DNA of 64,000 nt from Pseudodesulfovibrio indicus (GTDB lineage: Bacteria; Desulfobacterota; Desulfovibrionia; Desulfovibrionales; Desulfovibrionaceae), in contig NZ_CP014206.1 of NCBI RefSeq assembly GCF_001563225.1, positions 1,798,001 to 1,862,000 of the forward strand, given 5' to 3'. Position numbers and translations under genes: made by a program. This document shows, one piece after another, positions 25,795-35,720 of the stretch. The notes under the pieces were generated by a model. The model was not told where the DNA came from. It worked only from the letters and a program-made list of their open reading frames with translations, and searched no databases. Numbering within the stretch: the first letter of the stretch is position 1; every line of letters starts with the position of its first letter.

Positions 25795-26847
25795 CTAGGG
25801 CATCATGGGCGCCATGGGCAGCCCCTCGTCGAGGTCCAGGCCGCAGATCAGGTTGGCGTTCATCAGTGCCTGGCCGGACGCCCCGCGGCAGAGGTTGTCG
25901 ATGGCCGAGAGCACGATCAGCCGGTTGGTGCGGGGGTCGACCACCAATCCGATGTCGCAGAAGACCGTGCCGCGCACGTGCCGGGTCTCGGGCAGCTGGC
26001 CCAGGGGCAGCACGCGCACCAGCGGCTTGTCGGCGTAGAATTCGGTGTAAATCTCATGGACCTGTTCCACGGTCGCGGCCGACTTGAGCCGGGTGTAGAT
26101 GGTGGACAGGATGCCCCGGTCGATGGGCAGCAGGTGGGTGTTGAACGAGACCGTGATGTCGGTCCCGGCCAGCTTGGAAATCTCCTGCTCGATCTCCGGG
26201 GTGTGGCGGTGGGTGGGCAGGCCGTAGGCGCGGAAGGAGTCCGCCACCTCGCAGAACAGGTTGCCCACCTTGGCCCCGCGTCCCGCGCCCGATGCGCCCG
26301 ACTTGGCGTCGATGACGATGTCGCCGGTCTCGACCAGTCCGGCCTTCAGGGCCGGGGCCAGGCCGAGGATGGCGGAGGTCGGGTAGCAGCCGGGGTTGGC
26401 GATGAGCCGTGCGCCCATGATCTTGTCCAGGTACAGCTCGGGCAGCCCGTAGACCGCCTCGCCGAGCAGGTGGGCGCGGGTGTGCTCCACCTTGTACCAC
26501 GCCTCGTAGGTCGCCTTGTCGTTGATGCGGAAGTCGGCGGACAGGTCCACGACCTTGACGCCCGCCTCCAGCAGCTCGGAACCGATCTCCATGGCGGTCT
26601 TGTGCGGCACGGCCAGGAAGACCACGTCGCATTCCGCGAGGTCCGCCGGATCGGGCTGGGTGATGACCAGGTCGCCCAGGGGCAGGCGGTTCAGGAAGGG
26701 GTAGATTTGGGCCAGGGTCTTGCCCGCCTCGGAGCGGGAAGTGGCCTTGACCAGCTCCATGGAGGAGTGGTGGACCATGAGCCTGGCCAGTTCCATGCCG
26801 GTGTAGCCGGTGACGCCCACCAGCCCGGCCTTGATGATCTGAGACAT
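25795..26847 (-). CDS. argC: N-acetyl-gamma-glutamyl-phosphate reductase
   Basis: 350 residues. N-terminal NADP-binding GVTGYTGMELARL; active-site Cys in NPGCYPTSAIL; KSGASGAGRGAK and the HRHTPEIEQE segment are family features. It reduces N-acetylglutamyl phosphate to the semialdehyde in arginine synthesis. The DUF1844 gene lies 11 bases upstream of its ATG, so the two form an operon. Confidence 0.95.
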   Translation of the reverse strand: MSQIIKAGLVGVTGYTGMELARLMVHHSSMELVKATSRSEAGKTLAQIYPFLNRLPLGDLVITQPDPADLAECDVVFLAVPHKTAMEIGSELLEAGVKVVDLSADFRINDKATYEAWYKVEHTRAHLLGEAVYGLPELYLDKIMGARLIANPGCYPTSAILGLAPALKAGLVETGDIVIDAKSGASGAGRGAKVGNLFCEVADSFRAYGLPTHRHTPEIEQEISKLAGTDITVSFNTHLLPIDRGILSTIYTRLKSAATVEQVHEIYTEFYADKPLVRVLPLGQLPETRHVRGTVFCDIGLVVDPRTNRLIVLSAIDNLCRGASGQALMNANLICGLDLDEGLPMAPMMP

Positions 26848-26858
26848 TGTTCTTCCCG

Positions 26859-27146
26859 TTATTTTGTCTTGTTAACGTAAGCCATCCGCAGATTGTACAC
26901 GAGGTCGCAGAGCAGCTTCTTCTCGTCGTCGTCCAGGCCGTTCTCGAACTTCTGCTTGAGCATGCCGAGGACGTCTATGGTGTGCTTGGCTAGATCCTTG
27001 TTGAAGGCGACCTGGCCCGTGCCGGGGTCGGCGGCCTCGCCCAGGGCGACCATGGCGGAGGAGGACAGGGAGTAGATGAAAGTGGTGAAATTGATGCCCA
27101 TGGGGATGCCTTTCATGGGGTTTTCGCGGCAGGTGTTTTCGGCCAT
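26859..27146 (-). CDS. DUF1844 family small protein
   Basis: 95 residues from ATG at 27146 (GGAGAG upstream); an in-frame GTG at 27179 has no good site. The family pattern is visible: MGINFTTFIYSLSSSAMVALGE, then DLAKHTIDVLGMLKQKFENGLDDDEKKLLCDLVYNLRMAYV split over the second half. Function unknown across the family. Immediately upstream of argC, an arrangement suggesting only co-transcription. Confidence 0.85.
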   Translation of the reverse strand: MAENTCRENPMKGIPMGINFTTFIYSLSSSAMVALGEAADPGTGQVAFNKDLAKHTIDVLGMLKQKFENGLDDDEKKLLCDLVYNLRMAYVNKTK

Positions 27147-27375
27147 TGTTCTCTCCGTGCGGATTGGTGCGGTTGTCACTGGACGAATAAGTACGGCCTG
27201 GCTTGCCCGGAGTCAATACGGCGGTCTCGCTTTGGTCCTGGCCGGGCCATCGCGCGCCCGGGGCGTTTTCTTGAAATAACATATATACATGAACGGCTAA
27301 TGTGAGTAATATGCCTGTAATTGAACCCGTTGTTGCCCCTTTTGTTTAACCCATAGTCAATCCAAGGTTTTCGTT

Positions 27376-28659
27376 ATGCCCAACTCCGCTGTGCGTCCCG
27401 CATTTGCCCTGAGTCTCCTTCTGCTCGGCCTTATTCTGGCCGCCGGTTGCTCCGGCGATGAAAAGAAAAAGGCGGCGCAGCAGGCTCCCCAAGGCCCCTT
27501 GCCCATGAAAGTGGTCAAGGCCGAGACCCGCGACATGCCCAATTGGGGCGAGTGGGTCGGTCAGATCAGCGCTCACGAGACCGTGGAGGTGCGCGCGCGG
27601 GTTGCGGGGTTCCTTATCAAGCGGAATTTCGAGGAGGGCAGGGACGTCAAGAAAGGCGACCTGCTCTTTGTCATTGATCCCAAGCCGTTTCAGGAAGACC
27701 TGAAGCAGGCCCAGTCCGGGCTTGAATACAACCAGGCGTTGTACAACAAGGCGGAAAAGGACTTCGTCCGGTTCAAGAAGCTCTACGAGGAAGGCGTGGT
27801 CAGCCGCGACGAGTTCGAGAGCTACCAGACTCAGGCGGCGACCTACAAGGCGCAGCTGAGAGACAACAAGGCCAAGGTCGAGAACGCCAGGATCCAGCTC
27901 GGCTACACCAGCATCTACTCCCCCATCGACGGCGTCATCGGCCGGGTGCAGGTGGACGTGGGCAACCTGGTGGGCCAGGGCGAGAACACCCTGCTGGCGA
28001 CCATCTCCACCATGGACCCTGTCTACGTCAGCTTCAACGTCAGCGAAGCCGACTATATCCGGGCCATGCGCGACCGCCAGGCACAGGGCGGCAGCGAGCG
28101 GCTCATCCGGCTGATCCTGGCCGACGGCGGCGAGTACAACCAGGAGGGGCGGTTCGACATGATCGACCCGACCATCGACCCCCAGACCGGCACCCTCGGC
28201 ATCCGGGTCATCTTCCCCAATCCCGACGGGCTGCTCAAGCCGGGCCAGTACGCCAAGGTCCGGGTGCGCGTCTCCAACAACGAGAACGCCGTGGTCGTCC
28301 CGGTGCGGGGCATCATGGACGTGCAGGGCATGAAGTCCGTGTACCTGGTGGACCCCGACGGCACCATCCGCAACCAGCCGGTCAAGCTCGGTTACCAGTC
28401 CGCGGACGTGGCCGTGGTCACCGAGGGCGTCAAGGCGGGAGACATGATCCTTTCCGAGGGCATCCGCCGGGTCAAGCCGGGCATGACCATCAAGCCCGTG
28501 GTGGTGCCCATGAACGCGGAGACGCCCAAGGCCGCGCCCGACGGCGAGCAGAACGCGGCCGCGCAGGCCCAGGACGCCGCTTCGCAGCCCGCCCAGAACA
28601 GCCCTGCCGACACTCCGGCCACGGCCGGAAGCGGCGGTGCGGACAAGGCGGCGGAGTAG
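27376..28659 (+). CDS. RND efflux periplasmic adaptor lipoprotein (AcrA-like)
   Basis: 427 residues. A lipoprotein signal ends LILAAGCSG, giving an inner-membrane lipid anchor. Barrel-sandwich halves (VEVRARVAGFLIKRNFEEGRDVKKGDLLFVIDP and YSPIDGVIGRVQVDVGNLV, split by a coiled-coil hairpin of about residues 105-165) are typical of AcrA/MexA. The C-terminal 45 residues are Ala/Pro/Gln-rich and disordered. The permease gene starts three bases after the stop. No outer-membrane TolC gene is adjacent. Confidence 0.92.
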   Translation: MPNSAVRPAFALSLLLLGLILAAGCSGDEKKKAAQQAPQGPLPMKVVKAETRDMPNWGEWVGQISAHETVEVRARVAGFLIKRNFEEGRDVKKGDLLFVIDPKPFQEDLKQAQSGLEYNQALYNKAEKDFVRFKKLYEEGVVSRDEFESYQTQAATYKAQLRDNKAKVENARIQLGYTSIYSPIDGVIGRVQVDVGNLVGQGENTLLATISTMDPVYVSFNVSEADYIRAMRDRQAQGGSERLIRLILADGGEYNQEGRFDMIDPTIDPQTGTLGIRVIFPNPDGLLKPGQYAKVRVRVSNNENAVVVPVRGIMDVQGMKSVYLVDPDGTIRNQPVKLGYQSADVAVVTEGVKAGDMILSEGIRRVKPGMTIKPVVVPMNAETPKAAPDGEQNAAAQAQDAASQPAQNSPADTPATAGSGGADKAAE

Positions 28660-28662
28660 CCC

Positions 28663-31600
28663 ATGTTCGTACGCTTCTTCATCGACCGCCCCATCTTCGC
28701 ATCGGTGGTGGCGATCATCATCCTGCTGGTGGGCGTGCTCTCCCTGTTCGCCCTGCCCATCGCCCAATATCCGCAGATATCGCCGCCTTCGGTGTCCGTG
28801 CGCGCCACCTACACCGGCGCCGACGCCGCCACCGTGGAGGAATCCGTTGCCGCGCCTATCGAGGAGCAGGTCAACGGCGCTCAGGACATGATGTACATGA
28901 AGTCCATCTCGGCCAACGACGGCTCCCTGAACCTGACCGTCACCTTCGAGCTGGGCCGCGACCTGGAGCTGGCCACCGTGGACGTGCAGAACCGCGTCAA
29001 TCTGGCCTCGCCCCAGCTGCCGCAGGACGTGCGCAATACCGGCATCTCGGTGCGCAAGCAGTCCCCGGAGTTCGTGCTCATCGTTTCCCTGACTTCGGAC
29101 AAGCCCGAGTACGACACCCTTTTCCTGAACAACTACGGCACCATCAACATTTATGACGCACTCCGGCGCATCGAAGGCGTCGGCGACGTCAACATGTTCG
29201 GCGACCTCGACTACGGCATGCGCATCTGGCTCGATCCGGACCGGCTGGCCTCCTACGGCCTGACGGTAACGGACGTGATCAGCGCGGTGGAGGAGCAGAA
29301 CGTCCAGGCCCCGGCGGGTCAGATCGGCCTGCCGCCCGCGCCCAAGGACCAGCAGTTCCAGATGACCCTTCGGGTCAAGGGCCGCCTGGTGGAGCCCGAG
29401 GAGTTCGGCAACATCATCCTCAAGGCGTCCCCGGACGGGTCCACGGTGTCCATCAAGGACGTGGCCCGCGTGGAGCTGGGGGCCAAGAACTATTTCACCT
29501 TCGCGCGCCTCAACGGCCAGCCCAACGCCTCCATGCTCATCTACCAGCTGCCCGGGTCCAATGCCCTGGACGTGGCCAAGCAGGTCAAGGCGACCATGGA
29601 GGAGCTGTCCCAATACTTCCCGGAAGGGGTGCACTATTCCATCCCCTACGACACCACCCGGTTCGTGCATTCGTCCATCGAGGAAGTCATGGACACCCTG
29701 TACGAGGCGCTGATCCTGGTGTTCCTGGTGGTCTTCATCTTCCTGCAGAACTGGCGGACCACGATCATTCCCATGGTCTGCGTGCCGGTCTCGCTGGTCG
29801 GCACCTTCGCCCTGTTCCCCATGCTCGGGTTCTCCATCAACACCCTGACCCTGTTCGGCCTGGTGCTGGCCATCGGCATCGTGGTCGATGACGCCATCGT
29901 CGTGGTCGAGGCCACGCAGCGCAACATCGACGAGGAGGGTATGAGCCCCAAGGAGGCCACCAAGAAGGCCATGGCCGAGGTCACGGGCCCGGTCATCGCC
30001 AGTACCCTGGTGCTCATTGCGGTGTTCGTGCCCGTCGGCTTCATGGGCGGCATCACCGGCCAGCTGTACAAGCAGTTCGCCCTGACCCTGTCCGTGTCCG
30101 TGGCCATCTCGTCCATCAACGCCCTGACCCTGTCGCCCGCCCTGTCGGCGCTGCTGCTGCGGCCCTACACCCCGATCCGGGGGCCGCTCGGCTGGTTCTT
30201 CGACAAGTTCAACACGGTCTTCGACTGGGTCACCAAGCGGTACAACGCGGCGGTCGCGGCCATGGTCCGCCGGGCGGCCCTGGGGCTGCTCGTGGTGGCC
30301 GTGGTCATCGGCGCGTGCGGCGGGCTGTTCTCCATCCTGCCGTCGAGCTTCGTGCCCGACGAGGACCAGGGATACTTCATCATCAACGCCTCGCTGCCAG
30401 AGGGCGCTTCGCTCGAACGCAGCAACGAGGTCATGGAGAAGATCGAGGCGTACCTCAAGGACGCTCCCGGCGTGCACAACTACGTCGTGCTCGGCGGGTT
30501 CAACCTGTTGACCGGCGCGTACTCCTCGTACACCTCGGCGGTCTTCGTGGTCCTGGACGACTGGGCCGAGCGCCAGACCCCGGACCTGTCCCTGGCCTCG
30601 ATCATGGGCAACGCGCAGAAGGCGTTCTTCGGCATCCAGGAAGCCATCGTCATGGGCTTCTCCCCGCCGCCCATTCCGGGCCTGAGCTCCACCGGCGGCC
30701 TCCAGTTCGAGCTCCAGGACCGCTCCGGCAACACCGTGGGCGAGCTGGCGTCCGTGACCCAGCAGTATATGGCGGCGGCCTCCAAGCGGCCCGAGATCGC
30801 CAACCTGTTCACCACGTTCAGCGACAGCGTGCCGCAGTACTTCGTGGAGATCGACCGCGACAAGGCCAAGAAGCTGGGCGTGCCCATCACCGACGTGTTC
30901 AAGACCCTCCAGACCTACCTGGGCGGGTACTACATCAACGACTTCAACAAGTACGGGCGCACCTACCGCGTCCTGGCCCAGGCCGAGTCCCAGTTCCGGA
31001 CGCGGCTTGAGGACCTGGACCGGTTCTACATGCGTTCCAGCGACGGCCGGATGGTCCCGCTCTCCACCCTGAGCAAGTCGCGGCAGATCGCCGGGCCGGA
31101 ATACATCCAGCGCTACAACGTGTTCCGCACGGTCGAGATCAACGCGGCCACGCCTCCGGGCTACAGCTCCGGCCAGACCATGGCGGCCATGGAGGAAGTG
31201 GCAGACGAGACCCTGCCCCAGGGCTACGGCTTCGACTGGACGGCCATCGCCTACCAGGAGAAGTACGCGTCCGGGCAGACCGGGCTGATCTTCGCCCTGG
31301 CCATCGTCATGGTCTTCCTGGTGCTGGCCGCGCAGTACGAGAGCTGGACCACGCCGTTCGCGGTCATCCTGTGCGTCCCCCTCGGCATCTGCGGGGCCAT
31401 GTCGGCCCAATGGCTGCGGGGGTTGGACAATAACGTCTACGCCCAGATCGGCCTGATCATGCTCATCGGCCTGGCGGCCAAGAACGCGATTCTGATCGTG
31501 GAATACGCCAAGGAGAAGCACGACAAGGAGGGCATGTCCATCATGGACGCGGCCAAGGAAGCCGCCTCGCTGCGCTTCCGGCCCATCCTGATGACCTCCT

Positions 31601-31815
31601 TCGCCTTCATCCTGGGCGTCATCCCGCTGGTCCGCGCCTCGGGCGCGGGTTCGTCCAGCCGCCACGCCCTGGGGACCTCGGTCTTCGGCGGCATGATCGC
31701 GGCCACGGTGCTCGGCGTGCTGGTGGTCCCGTCCCTGTACACGGCCATCCAGGGTATGGGGGCCAAGTTCGGCGGGCTGCTGCGCAAGCGCATCGCCAAC
31801 AAGAAGGAAATATAG
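28663..31815 (+). CDS. RND multidrug efflux permease (AcrB/HAE1 family)
   Basis: 1050 residues, the usual AcrB length. It starts [18 protein letters not shown] and has 12 transmembrane segments in the RND pattern with two large periplasmic loops. The proton-relay Asp pair is in [17 protein letters not shown] (TM4), and the TM10 Lys is in [18 protein letters not shown]. Expected to export drugs, bile-salt-like compounds or solvents with the adaptor upstream. Confidence 0.94.
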   Translation: MFVRFFIDRPIFASVVAIIILLVGVLSLFALPIAQYPQISPPSVSVRATYTGADAATVEESVAAPIEEQVNGAQDMMYMKSISANDGSLNLTVTFELGRDLELATVDVQNRVNLASPQLPQDVRNTGISVRKQSPEFVLIVSLTSDKPEYDTLFLNNYGTINIYDALRRIEGVGDVNMFGDLDYGMRIWLDPDRLASYGLTVTDVISAVEEQNVQAPAGQIGLPPAPKDQQFQMTLRVKGRLVEPEEFGNIILKASPDGSTVSIKDVARVELGAKNYFTFARLNGQPNASMLIYQLPGSNALDVAKQVKATMEELSQYFPEGVHYSIPYDTTRFVHSSIEEVMDTLYEALILVFLVVFIFLQNWRTTIIPMVCVPVSLVGTFALFPMLGFSINTLTLFGLVLAIGIVVDDAIVVVEATQRNIDEEGMSPKEATKKAMAEVTGPVIASTLVLIAVFVPVGFMGGITGQLYKQFALTLSVSVAISSINALTLSPALSALLLRPYTPIRGPLGWFFDKFNTVFDWVTKRYNAAVAAMVRRAALGLLVVAVVIGACGGLFSILPSSFVPDEDQGYFIINASLPEGASLERSNEVMEKIEAYLKDAPGVHNYVVLGGFNLLTGAYSSYTSAVFVVLDDWAERQTPDLSLASIMGNAQKAFFGIQEAIVMGFSPPPIPGLSSTGGLQFELQDRSGNTVGELASVTQQYMAAASKRPEIANLFTTFSDSVPQYFVEIDRDKAKKLGVPITDVFKTLQTYLGGYYINDFNKYGRTYRVLAQAESQFRTRLEDLDRFYMRSSDGRMVPLSTLSKSRQIAGPEYIQRYNVFRTVEINAATPPGYSSGQTMAAMEEVADETLPQGYGFDWTAIAYQEKYASGQTGLIFALAIVMVFLVLAAQYESWTTPFAVILCVPLGICGAMSAQWLRGLDNNVYAQIGLIMLIGLAAKNAILIVEYAKEKHDKEGMSIMDAAKEAASLRFRPILMTSFAFILGVIPLVRASGAGSSSRHALGTSVFGGMIAATVLGVLVVPSLYTAIQGMGAKFGGLLRKRIANKKEI

Positions 31816-31836
31816 GTCGGGTAATCCCCGTCATTC

Positions 31837-31862
31837 AGGCCGCCTCCGGGCGGCCTTTTTCG
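31837..31862 (+). terminator. Intrinsic terminator after the RND permease
   Basis: AGGCCGCC and GGCGGCCT pair around TCCG and are followed by TTTTTCG. Confidence 0.88.
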
Positions 31863-31952
31863 TGCTTGGGCAGCAGCGGGGCGGCGTGCAATTCCCCCAC
31901 ATATTATGCGGTTATCTGTTGACGGTCGGTTTTATTCTGGTACCCTTGCAGC

Positions 31953-32762
31953 ATGTCTTGGAAAGTTGTCCTCAAACCGGGAATCCGAGGCCGTCTGCTC
32001 GCCTCTCTCTGTCTCGCCCTGGTCCTGATGCTCGGCCTGCCCCTTGCGGCAGACGCGGGTTCCGGCCTGCCCCTGCGCGTGGCCTATCCCGACTACTGGC
32101 CGTTCTTCTCCCGAAACGAAGACGGCATCATGCAGGGATTCTTTTACGACATCGTGTCCGAGGCGCTGAACCGCATGGGCATCGGCTCGGAGTGGCGCGA
32201 CTATCCGTGGAGCCGCTGTCAGGCCCTGGTCCAGTCGGGCGAGGCCGACGCCATGGTCACCGTGCCCACGGCAGAGCGCCTAGTCTACACCGCCACCCAC
32301 GCGGACCCGTTCTACCTGAAGAAACTCAAGGTGTTCACCTACGCGGGCAATCCCAGGCTGGACGAGATCAGGCGGATCAAGTCCATCGACGACATCTTCG
32401 ACCTGGGGCTGACCGTGGTCACCTACCACGGCAACGGATGGAACGATAAGTACATCCGCTCGCGGGGCATCAAGACCTACGAATCCCCCCGGATCAAGAA
32501 CATCTGGCTGATGCTGGCCAACCAGCGCGGGGACATCGCCATCGAATGGCCCATGGCGGCCTGGCCGCTCATCGACGAGGGCGGCGTGTCCAAGGCCATA
32601 GTCGAGACCGACGTCTCCCTGGAGGCCATGCCCTTCCACCTCCTCGTCTCCCGCCGCTCCCCCTACGCCGCCCGCATGGACGAGTTCAACGAGTTCATCA
32701 AAAAGATGCAGGCCGAGGGCCGCATCGACCGGATCATCTCCAAGTACGTGGTTAAGCAGTAG
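31953..32762 (+). CDS. Periplasmic solute-binding protein (SBP_bac_3/PBPb type)
   Basis: 269 residues with a Sec signal (LLASLCLALVLMLGLPLAADA). The mature part starts LPLRVAYPDYWPFFSRNEDG and has GFFYDIVSEALNRMG and AMVTVPTAERL, the usual amino-acid-binding PBPb layout, ending IDRIISKYVVKQ. No ABC permease or ATPase genes adjoin, so it may be an orphan receptor or sensor subunit. The ligand is unknown. No obvious ribosome site precedes the ATG. Confidence 0.8.
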   Translation: MSWKVVLKPGIRGRLLASLCLALVLMLGLPLAADAGSGLPLRVAYPDYWPFFSRNEDGIMQGFFYDIVSEALNRMGIGSEWRDYPWSRCQALVQSGEADAMVTVPTAERLVYTATHADPFYLKKLKVFTYAGNPRLDEIRRIKSIDDIFDLGLTVVTYHGNGWNDKYIRSRGIKTYESPRIKNIWLMLANQRGDIAIEWPMAAWPLIDEGGVSKAIVETDVSLEAMPFHLLVSRRSPYAARMDEFNEFIKKMQAEGRIDRIISKYVVKQ

Positions 32763-32862
32763 TTGATTTCTCGGCTTTTCTCACCCCAAGCGTTAGTCGA
32801 ACGCTTCCGATTCGTTCCGCTTCATTTCCATTGAGGATCGGAAGAGCCGCTCCTCATTTCCG

Positions 32863-34830
32863 TCAGCTTCTAGACTCGTGGAGTGGGGGCTGGTTTGGGT
32901 TCAAGATTTTTTTAAGCCTGCTATTTTTATTTATGATATTGAGGAATATTTTGTTGCGAGCTTCTGCGTCGGCAATCAATGTTTTTACGCACACAACGTA
33001 GATGGAAGAATTGCCAAAAGAGCGGTAATAGATCGGCCTGTCGGTTGAGAATAGTTCAGCATAGCCGTCTCTTGTGAGTCTGTTAGCTAGGTCCTCGTCT
33101 ATTTCCGTTATGAGGAAAGCCCAAATCTCTTGAATTTGCTCAGCTTCTTTAAAAGCTTCAATGTTGTCTAACAGTTGTTGTAGGCCAGCAAATTTTTGGC
33201 GACCTGGTTTGTTTTTATAGTCAAAGGGTTTAATCTCGACGACAGCCGCTTTTAATGCCGATTTATTGTTAGGGTTATGTGAGAAGAAAAGAGCTATATC
33301 GGGTCTGTCTAAGTCGTACTTTGTATTTGTCTTTTCATCAAATTTACTCAAAATTTTATGTATTCTTTTGTCACTTGCTGCGTAACTGTAACTAATGAAC
33401 CTGTCGTCTAACAGCCATAGGTTGTTTTTTCCGATCGAGTACTCAGCGTCGTCTGTGTATCTTTCCATAAACAGGTTATGGATTATCTTTTCGTTTTTTT
33501 CTTTCTTGTTGAACATTGCTTTTAATCTCTCAATCACCATTGTGCGATCGTGGATGTATGCAACAAGTTCATTTTGCGCAATTTGTATTGCTTCTTGTAG
33601 GTCTTCTTCGGAGTACTCCTTTTTGCCAGAGTGTCGTATTAGTTTGTCTTTTGCGGATTCAAAACGTTTTTTAGCTTTTTTAATTATGCTGTCCTTATTT
33701 ATGAATCCAAGAACGTTGATGTCATCTTCATCGATATATTCTAGTAAATACGGTCGCTCATTCTCTATCTCGGCAAGTTTGGCTTTGTTGGTCGAGTCTG
33801 AGTTTGGAATTTCTTGTTTTATTATTGTTGATAAGCAGTTGCGCAATTCAGAATTGATGTCATCCCAAGAAAGTTTCTGATATAAATCTGTTGTCTTCGG
33901 ATGGATTTTAAAATCGTTTCTTTCATTGTCGACATATTCGTCGAAGTAATTAGAGGATAGTAATAAAAATGCAGAGTACTTGTTCGGTAGCGATAATTTG
34001 AAATCTTTATCGTGAAATTCACATACGGTACGCATATTTGCGCAGTAATAGGCATTTGTACCTACGCATTCTGTATTTATGTCGTAGTATAGAGTGAATT
34101 CAAAATCTTCATTTTGATTGGATTTAACTAGAAAGCTGCGCTTATTGAAGTTCGGGATGTCGTCGACGGTAATACTTACTGTATCATTGGTTTGCGTATC
34201 AACTATGTCAATATTTATTTCTCTGCCAATGTCCTTATAAAAGAAGAGTGTTGGGGTAAGATTTAGTAAAATACTATCTTTTATAGCGTCAATATTTAGT
34301 ATGATTCTTCTATCAATACGCTTTTTGGGATCGTGATAATTCCTTTTTAGCGTTGTAAGCTCTAAAATAGTTTTACTTTCATCAACGTTTATCGTTTTGG
34401 ATTTTATGTCTTCACTTTCAAAATTAACAGTAAAAACAAATTTTTTGTGTTTGTTTTCACTTTTAACGAAGCTTTCAAACTTAGCTTCCTTGTAAACCTT
34501 TAAGAAAGCTAATCTCCCAACCCCTTTACAGCCAAATTTATTCTGCTTAAAATCGGTTCTATATATACCAAAAGATTGGTAGTTCTCTGTAGTGAAACCA
34601 TCTCCATTATCAGTCACCTTTATTGTGTCAACTTTCCGTTCGGGGTTGAATTCCTCATCTGTGGAATTTGTTAATAATGGCAGTTCTAAGCAAGTTAGAT
34701 GACAAGTTATTACTGTCGCATTAGCGTGTATGGCGTTGGTTATCCCTTCTAGTATGACATCAAGTTGATTAGTCCGATTGCTGATGTCCTCATTGATGAC
34801 TCTCTGAAGGTTGGTAAGCATATGTGCCAT
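32863..34830 (-). CDS. GHKL/MORC-like ATPase fused to a PD-(D/E)XK nuclease domain; candidate defence gene
   Basis: 655 residues, AT-rich with A/T-ending codons, unlike every neighbour. N-terminal Bergerat ATPase: E28-N32-N37 in LEGITNAIHANAT, D74-G76-G78 in VTDNGDGF, and the lid GCKGVGRLAF (100-109). A long middle region (about 200-480) is Lys/Asp/Asn-rich. The C-terminus holds P510-D511 and E532-I-K534 (RPDIALFF...VVEIKP), a PD-(D/E)XK nuclease signature, followed by a Gln-containing helix. GHKL-nuclease pairings are known from prokaryotic conflict systems; I do not recognise a named system. A short polA-tail frame precedes it by nine bases. Probably acquired horizontally. Confidence 0.8.
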   Translation of the reverse strand: MAHMLTNLQRVINEDISNRTNQLDVILEGITNAIHANATVITCHLTCLELPLLTNSTDEEFNPERKVDTIKVTDNGDGFTTENYQSFGIYRTDFKQNKFGCKGVGRLAFLKVYKEAKFESFVKSENKHKKFVFTVNFESEDIKSKTINVDESKTILELTTLKRNYHDPKKRIDRRIILNIDAIKDSILLNLTPTLFFYKDIGREINIDIVDTQTNDTVSITVDDIPNFNKRSFLVKSNQNEDFEFTLYYDINTECVGTNAYYCANMRTVCEFHDKDFKLSLPNKYSAFLLLSSNYFDEYVDNERNDFKIHPKTTDLYQKLSWDDINSELRNCLSTIIKQEIPNSDSTNKAKLAEIENERPYLLEYIDEDDINVLGFINKDSIIKKAKKRFESAKDKLIRHSGKKEYSEEDLQEAIQIAQNELVAYIHDRTMVIERLKAMFNKKEKNEKIIHNLFMERYTDDAEYSIGKNNLWLLDDRFISYSYAASDKRIHKILSKFDEKTNTKYDLDRPDIALFFSHNPNNKSALKAAVVEIKPFDYKNKPGRQKFAGLQQLLDNIEAFKEAEQIQEIWAFLITEIDEDLANRLTRDGYAELFSTDRPIYYRSFGNSSIYVVCVKTLIADAEARNKIFLNIINKNSRLKKILNPNQPPLHESRS

Positions 34831-34839
34831 GATTGGTCC

Positions 34840-34911
34840 TTATTGATGCGTTTCAGCCCAGTTCTTGCCTAATTCCAAATCAACTTTGATCGCGACGGAC
34901 GGCTTTTTCAT
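34840..34911 (-). pseudogene. Diverged duplicate of the polA 3' end (23-codon frame)
   Basis: The minus strand encodes KVDLELGKNWAETH near its end. The C-terminus of the intact DNA polymerase I here is KVDLGLGKNWAEAH. The copy uses AT-ending codons (about 43% GC) like the nuclease gene and not like the resident polA. It opens with its own ATG (34911) and its TAA is followed by GGACC before the nuclease ATG, so it might also serve as a translated leader. Best read as a recombination or integration scar. Confidence 0.75.
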
Positions 34912-34947
34912 GACTCACATGATAGCAGTAAAACACCTGCCCTGCGA

Positions 34948-35649
34948 CTAAATCCCCTTACGCCGGAAGAGGATGTCCCAGCCGGGGGTGAGTTCGGCGT
35001 GGACCTCGTAGAGGTCCTGGAGGTGGTTGATGATCGCGTCCTTGTCGTGCATCTCGACCAGGATGAAGTCAGGGCGGTATTTGTCCAGGTCCAGGCCCTT
35101 GAGCACTTCCAGTTCGTAGCCCTCGACGTCCAAGGAGAAGAGGTCGATGTGTTCCGGGGCCACCTCGTCGAGGATGGAGGTCAGGGTTCTGGTTCTGACC
35201 TCGATCTCGTAAGGGTCGGCGATGTTCTCGCGGGCCGCGCCGCGTTCGATCCACGCGTCCTCCACGTCCTTGGCCTTGTTGCCCTTGACGATGGACATAA
35301 GCCCGGCATAGCGCATGGTGATGTGGTCTTCCTTGAAGTCGCTGCTCACCAAGGCGCAGTTGAAGACCTGGGAATTCATCCGCAGATACTTGCACTTGTT
35401 GTACAGCTCGGGGATCGGCTCGACCAGCACGCCCTTCCAGTCCATGCAGTACTCGAGGTAGAACGTGTTGCTCTGCACGTACCCGTTGTTGGCGCCGCAT
35501 TCGATGAAAAAGCCGTTCCTGTGCTTGATGTGATTGAGCAGCCGCCTGTCGAGGCCGTTCAGGCCGGGGAACGGGTTCGCCTCCACAAGGGCCTTGATGG
35601 TCATCAGCCTGTCCAGGTGCTTCTTTCTGCTCTCAAGTGTCTTCATCAT
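34948..35649 (-). CDS. FkbM-family methyltransferase
   Basis: 233 residues. The SAM-binding start is GFFIECGANNGYVQSNTFYLE, with EPIPELYNKC after it and the family's IDLFSLDVEGYELEVLKGL near the C-terminus. FkbM enzymes O-methylate sugars or small molecules. GC content is native-like. The gene lies between the intact polA and the polA-tail copy, so it may itself have entered at this site. Confidence 0.88.
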   Translation of the reverse strand: MMKTLESRKKHLDRLMTIKALVEANPFPGLNGLDRRLLNHIKHRNGFFIECGANNGYVQSNTFYLEYCMDWKGVLVEPIPELYNKCKYLRMNSQVFNCALVSSDFKEDHITMRYAGLMSIVKGNKAKDVEDAWIERGAARENIADPYEIEVRTRTLTSILDEVAPEHIDLFSLDVEGYELEVLKGLDLDKYRPDFILVEMHDKDAIINHLQDLYEVHAELTPGWDILFRRKGI

Positions 35650-35720
35650 TCCTCCGGAACGGTGTCGATCATGCCCGGTCGTTCAACGTGTGGGAAATCC
35701 GTGGCGGCCTAGCCGGGCGA

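Noticed and set aside
27346-31665. 1439-codon open frame on the minus strand
   Set aside because: Antisense shadow of the RND adaptor and permease, whose plus-strand frame shows complete AcrA/AcrB motifs.
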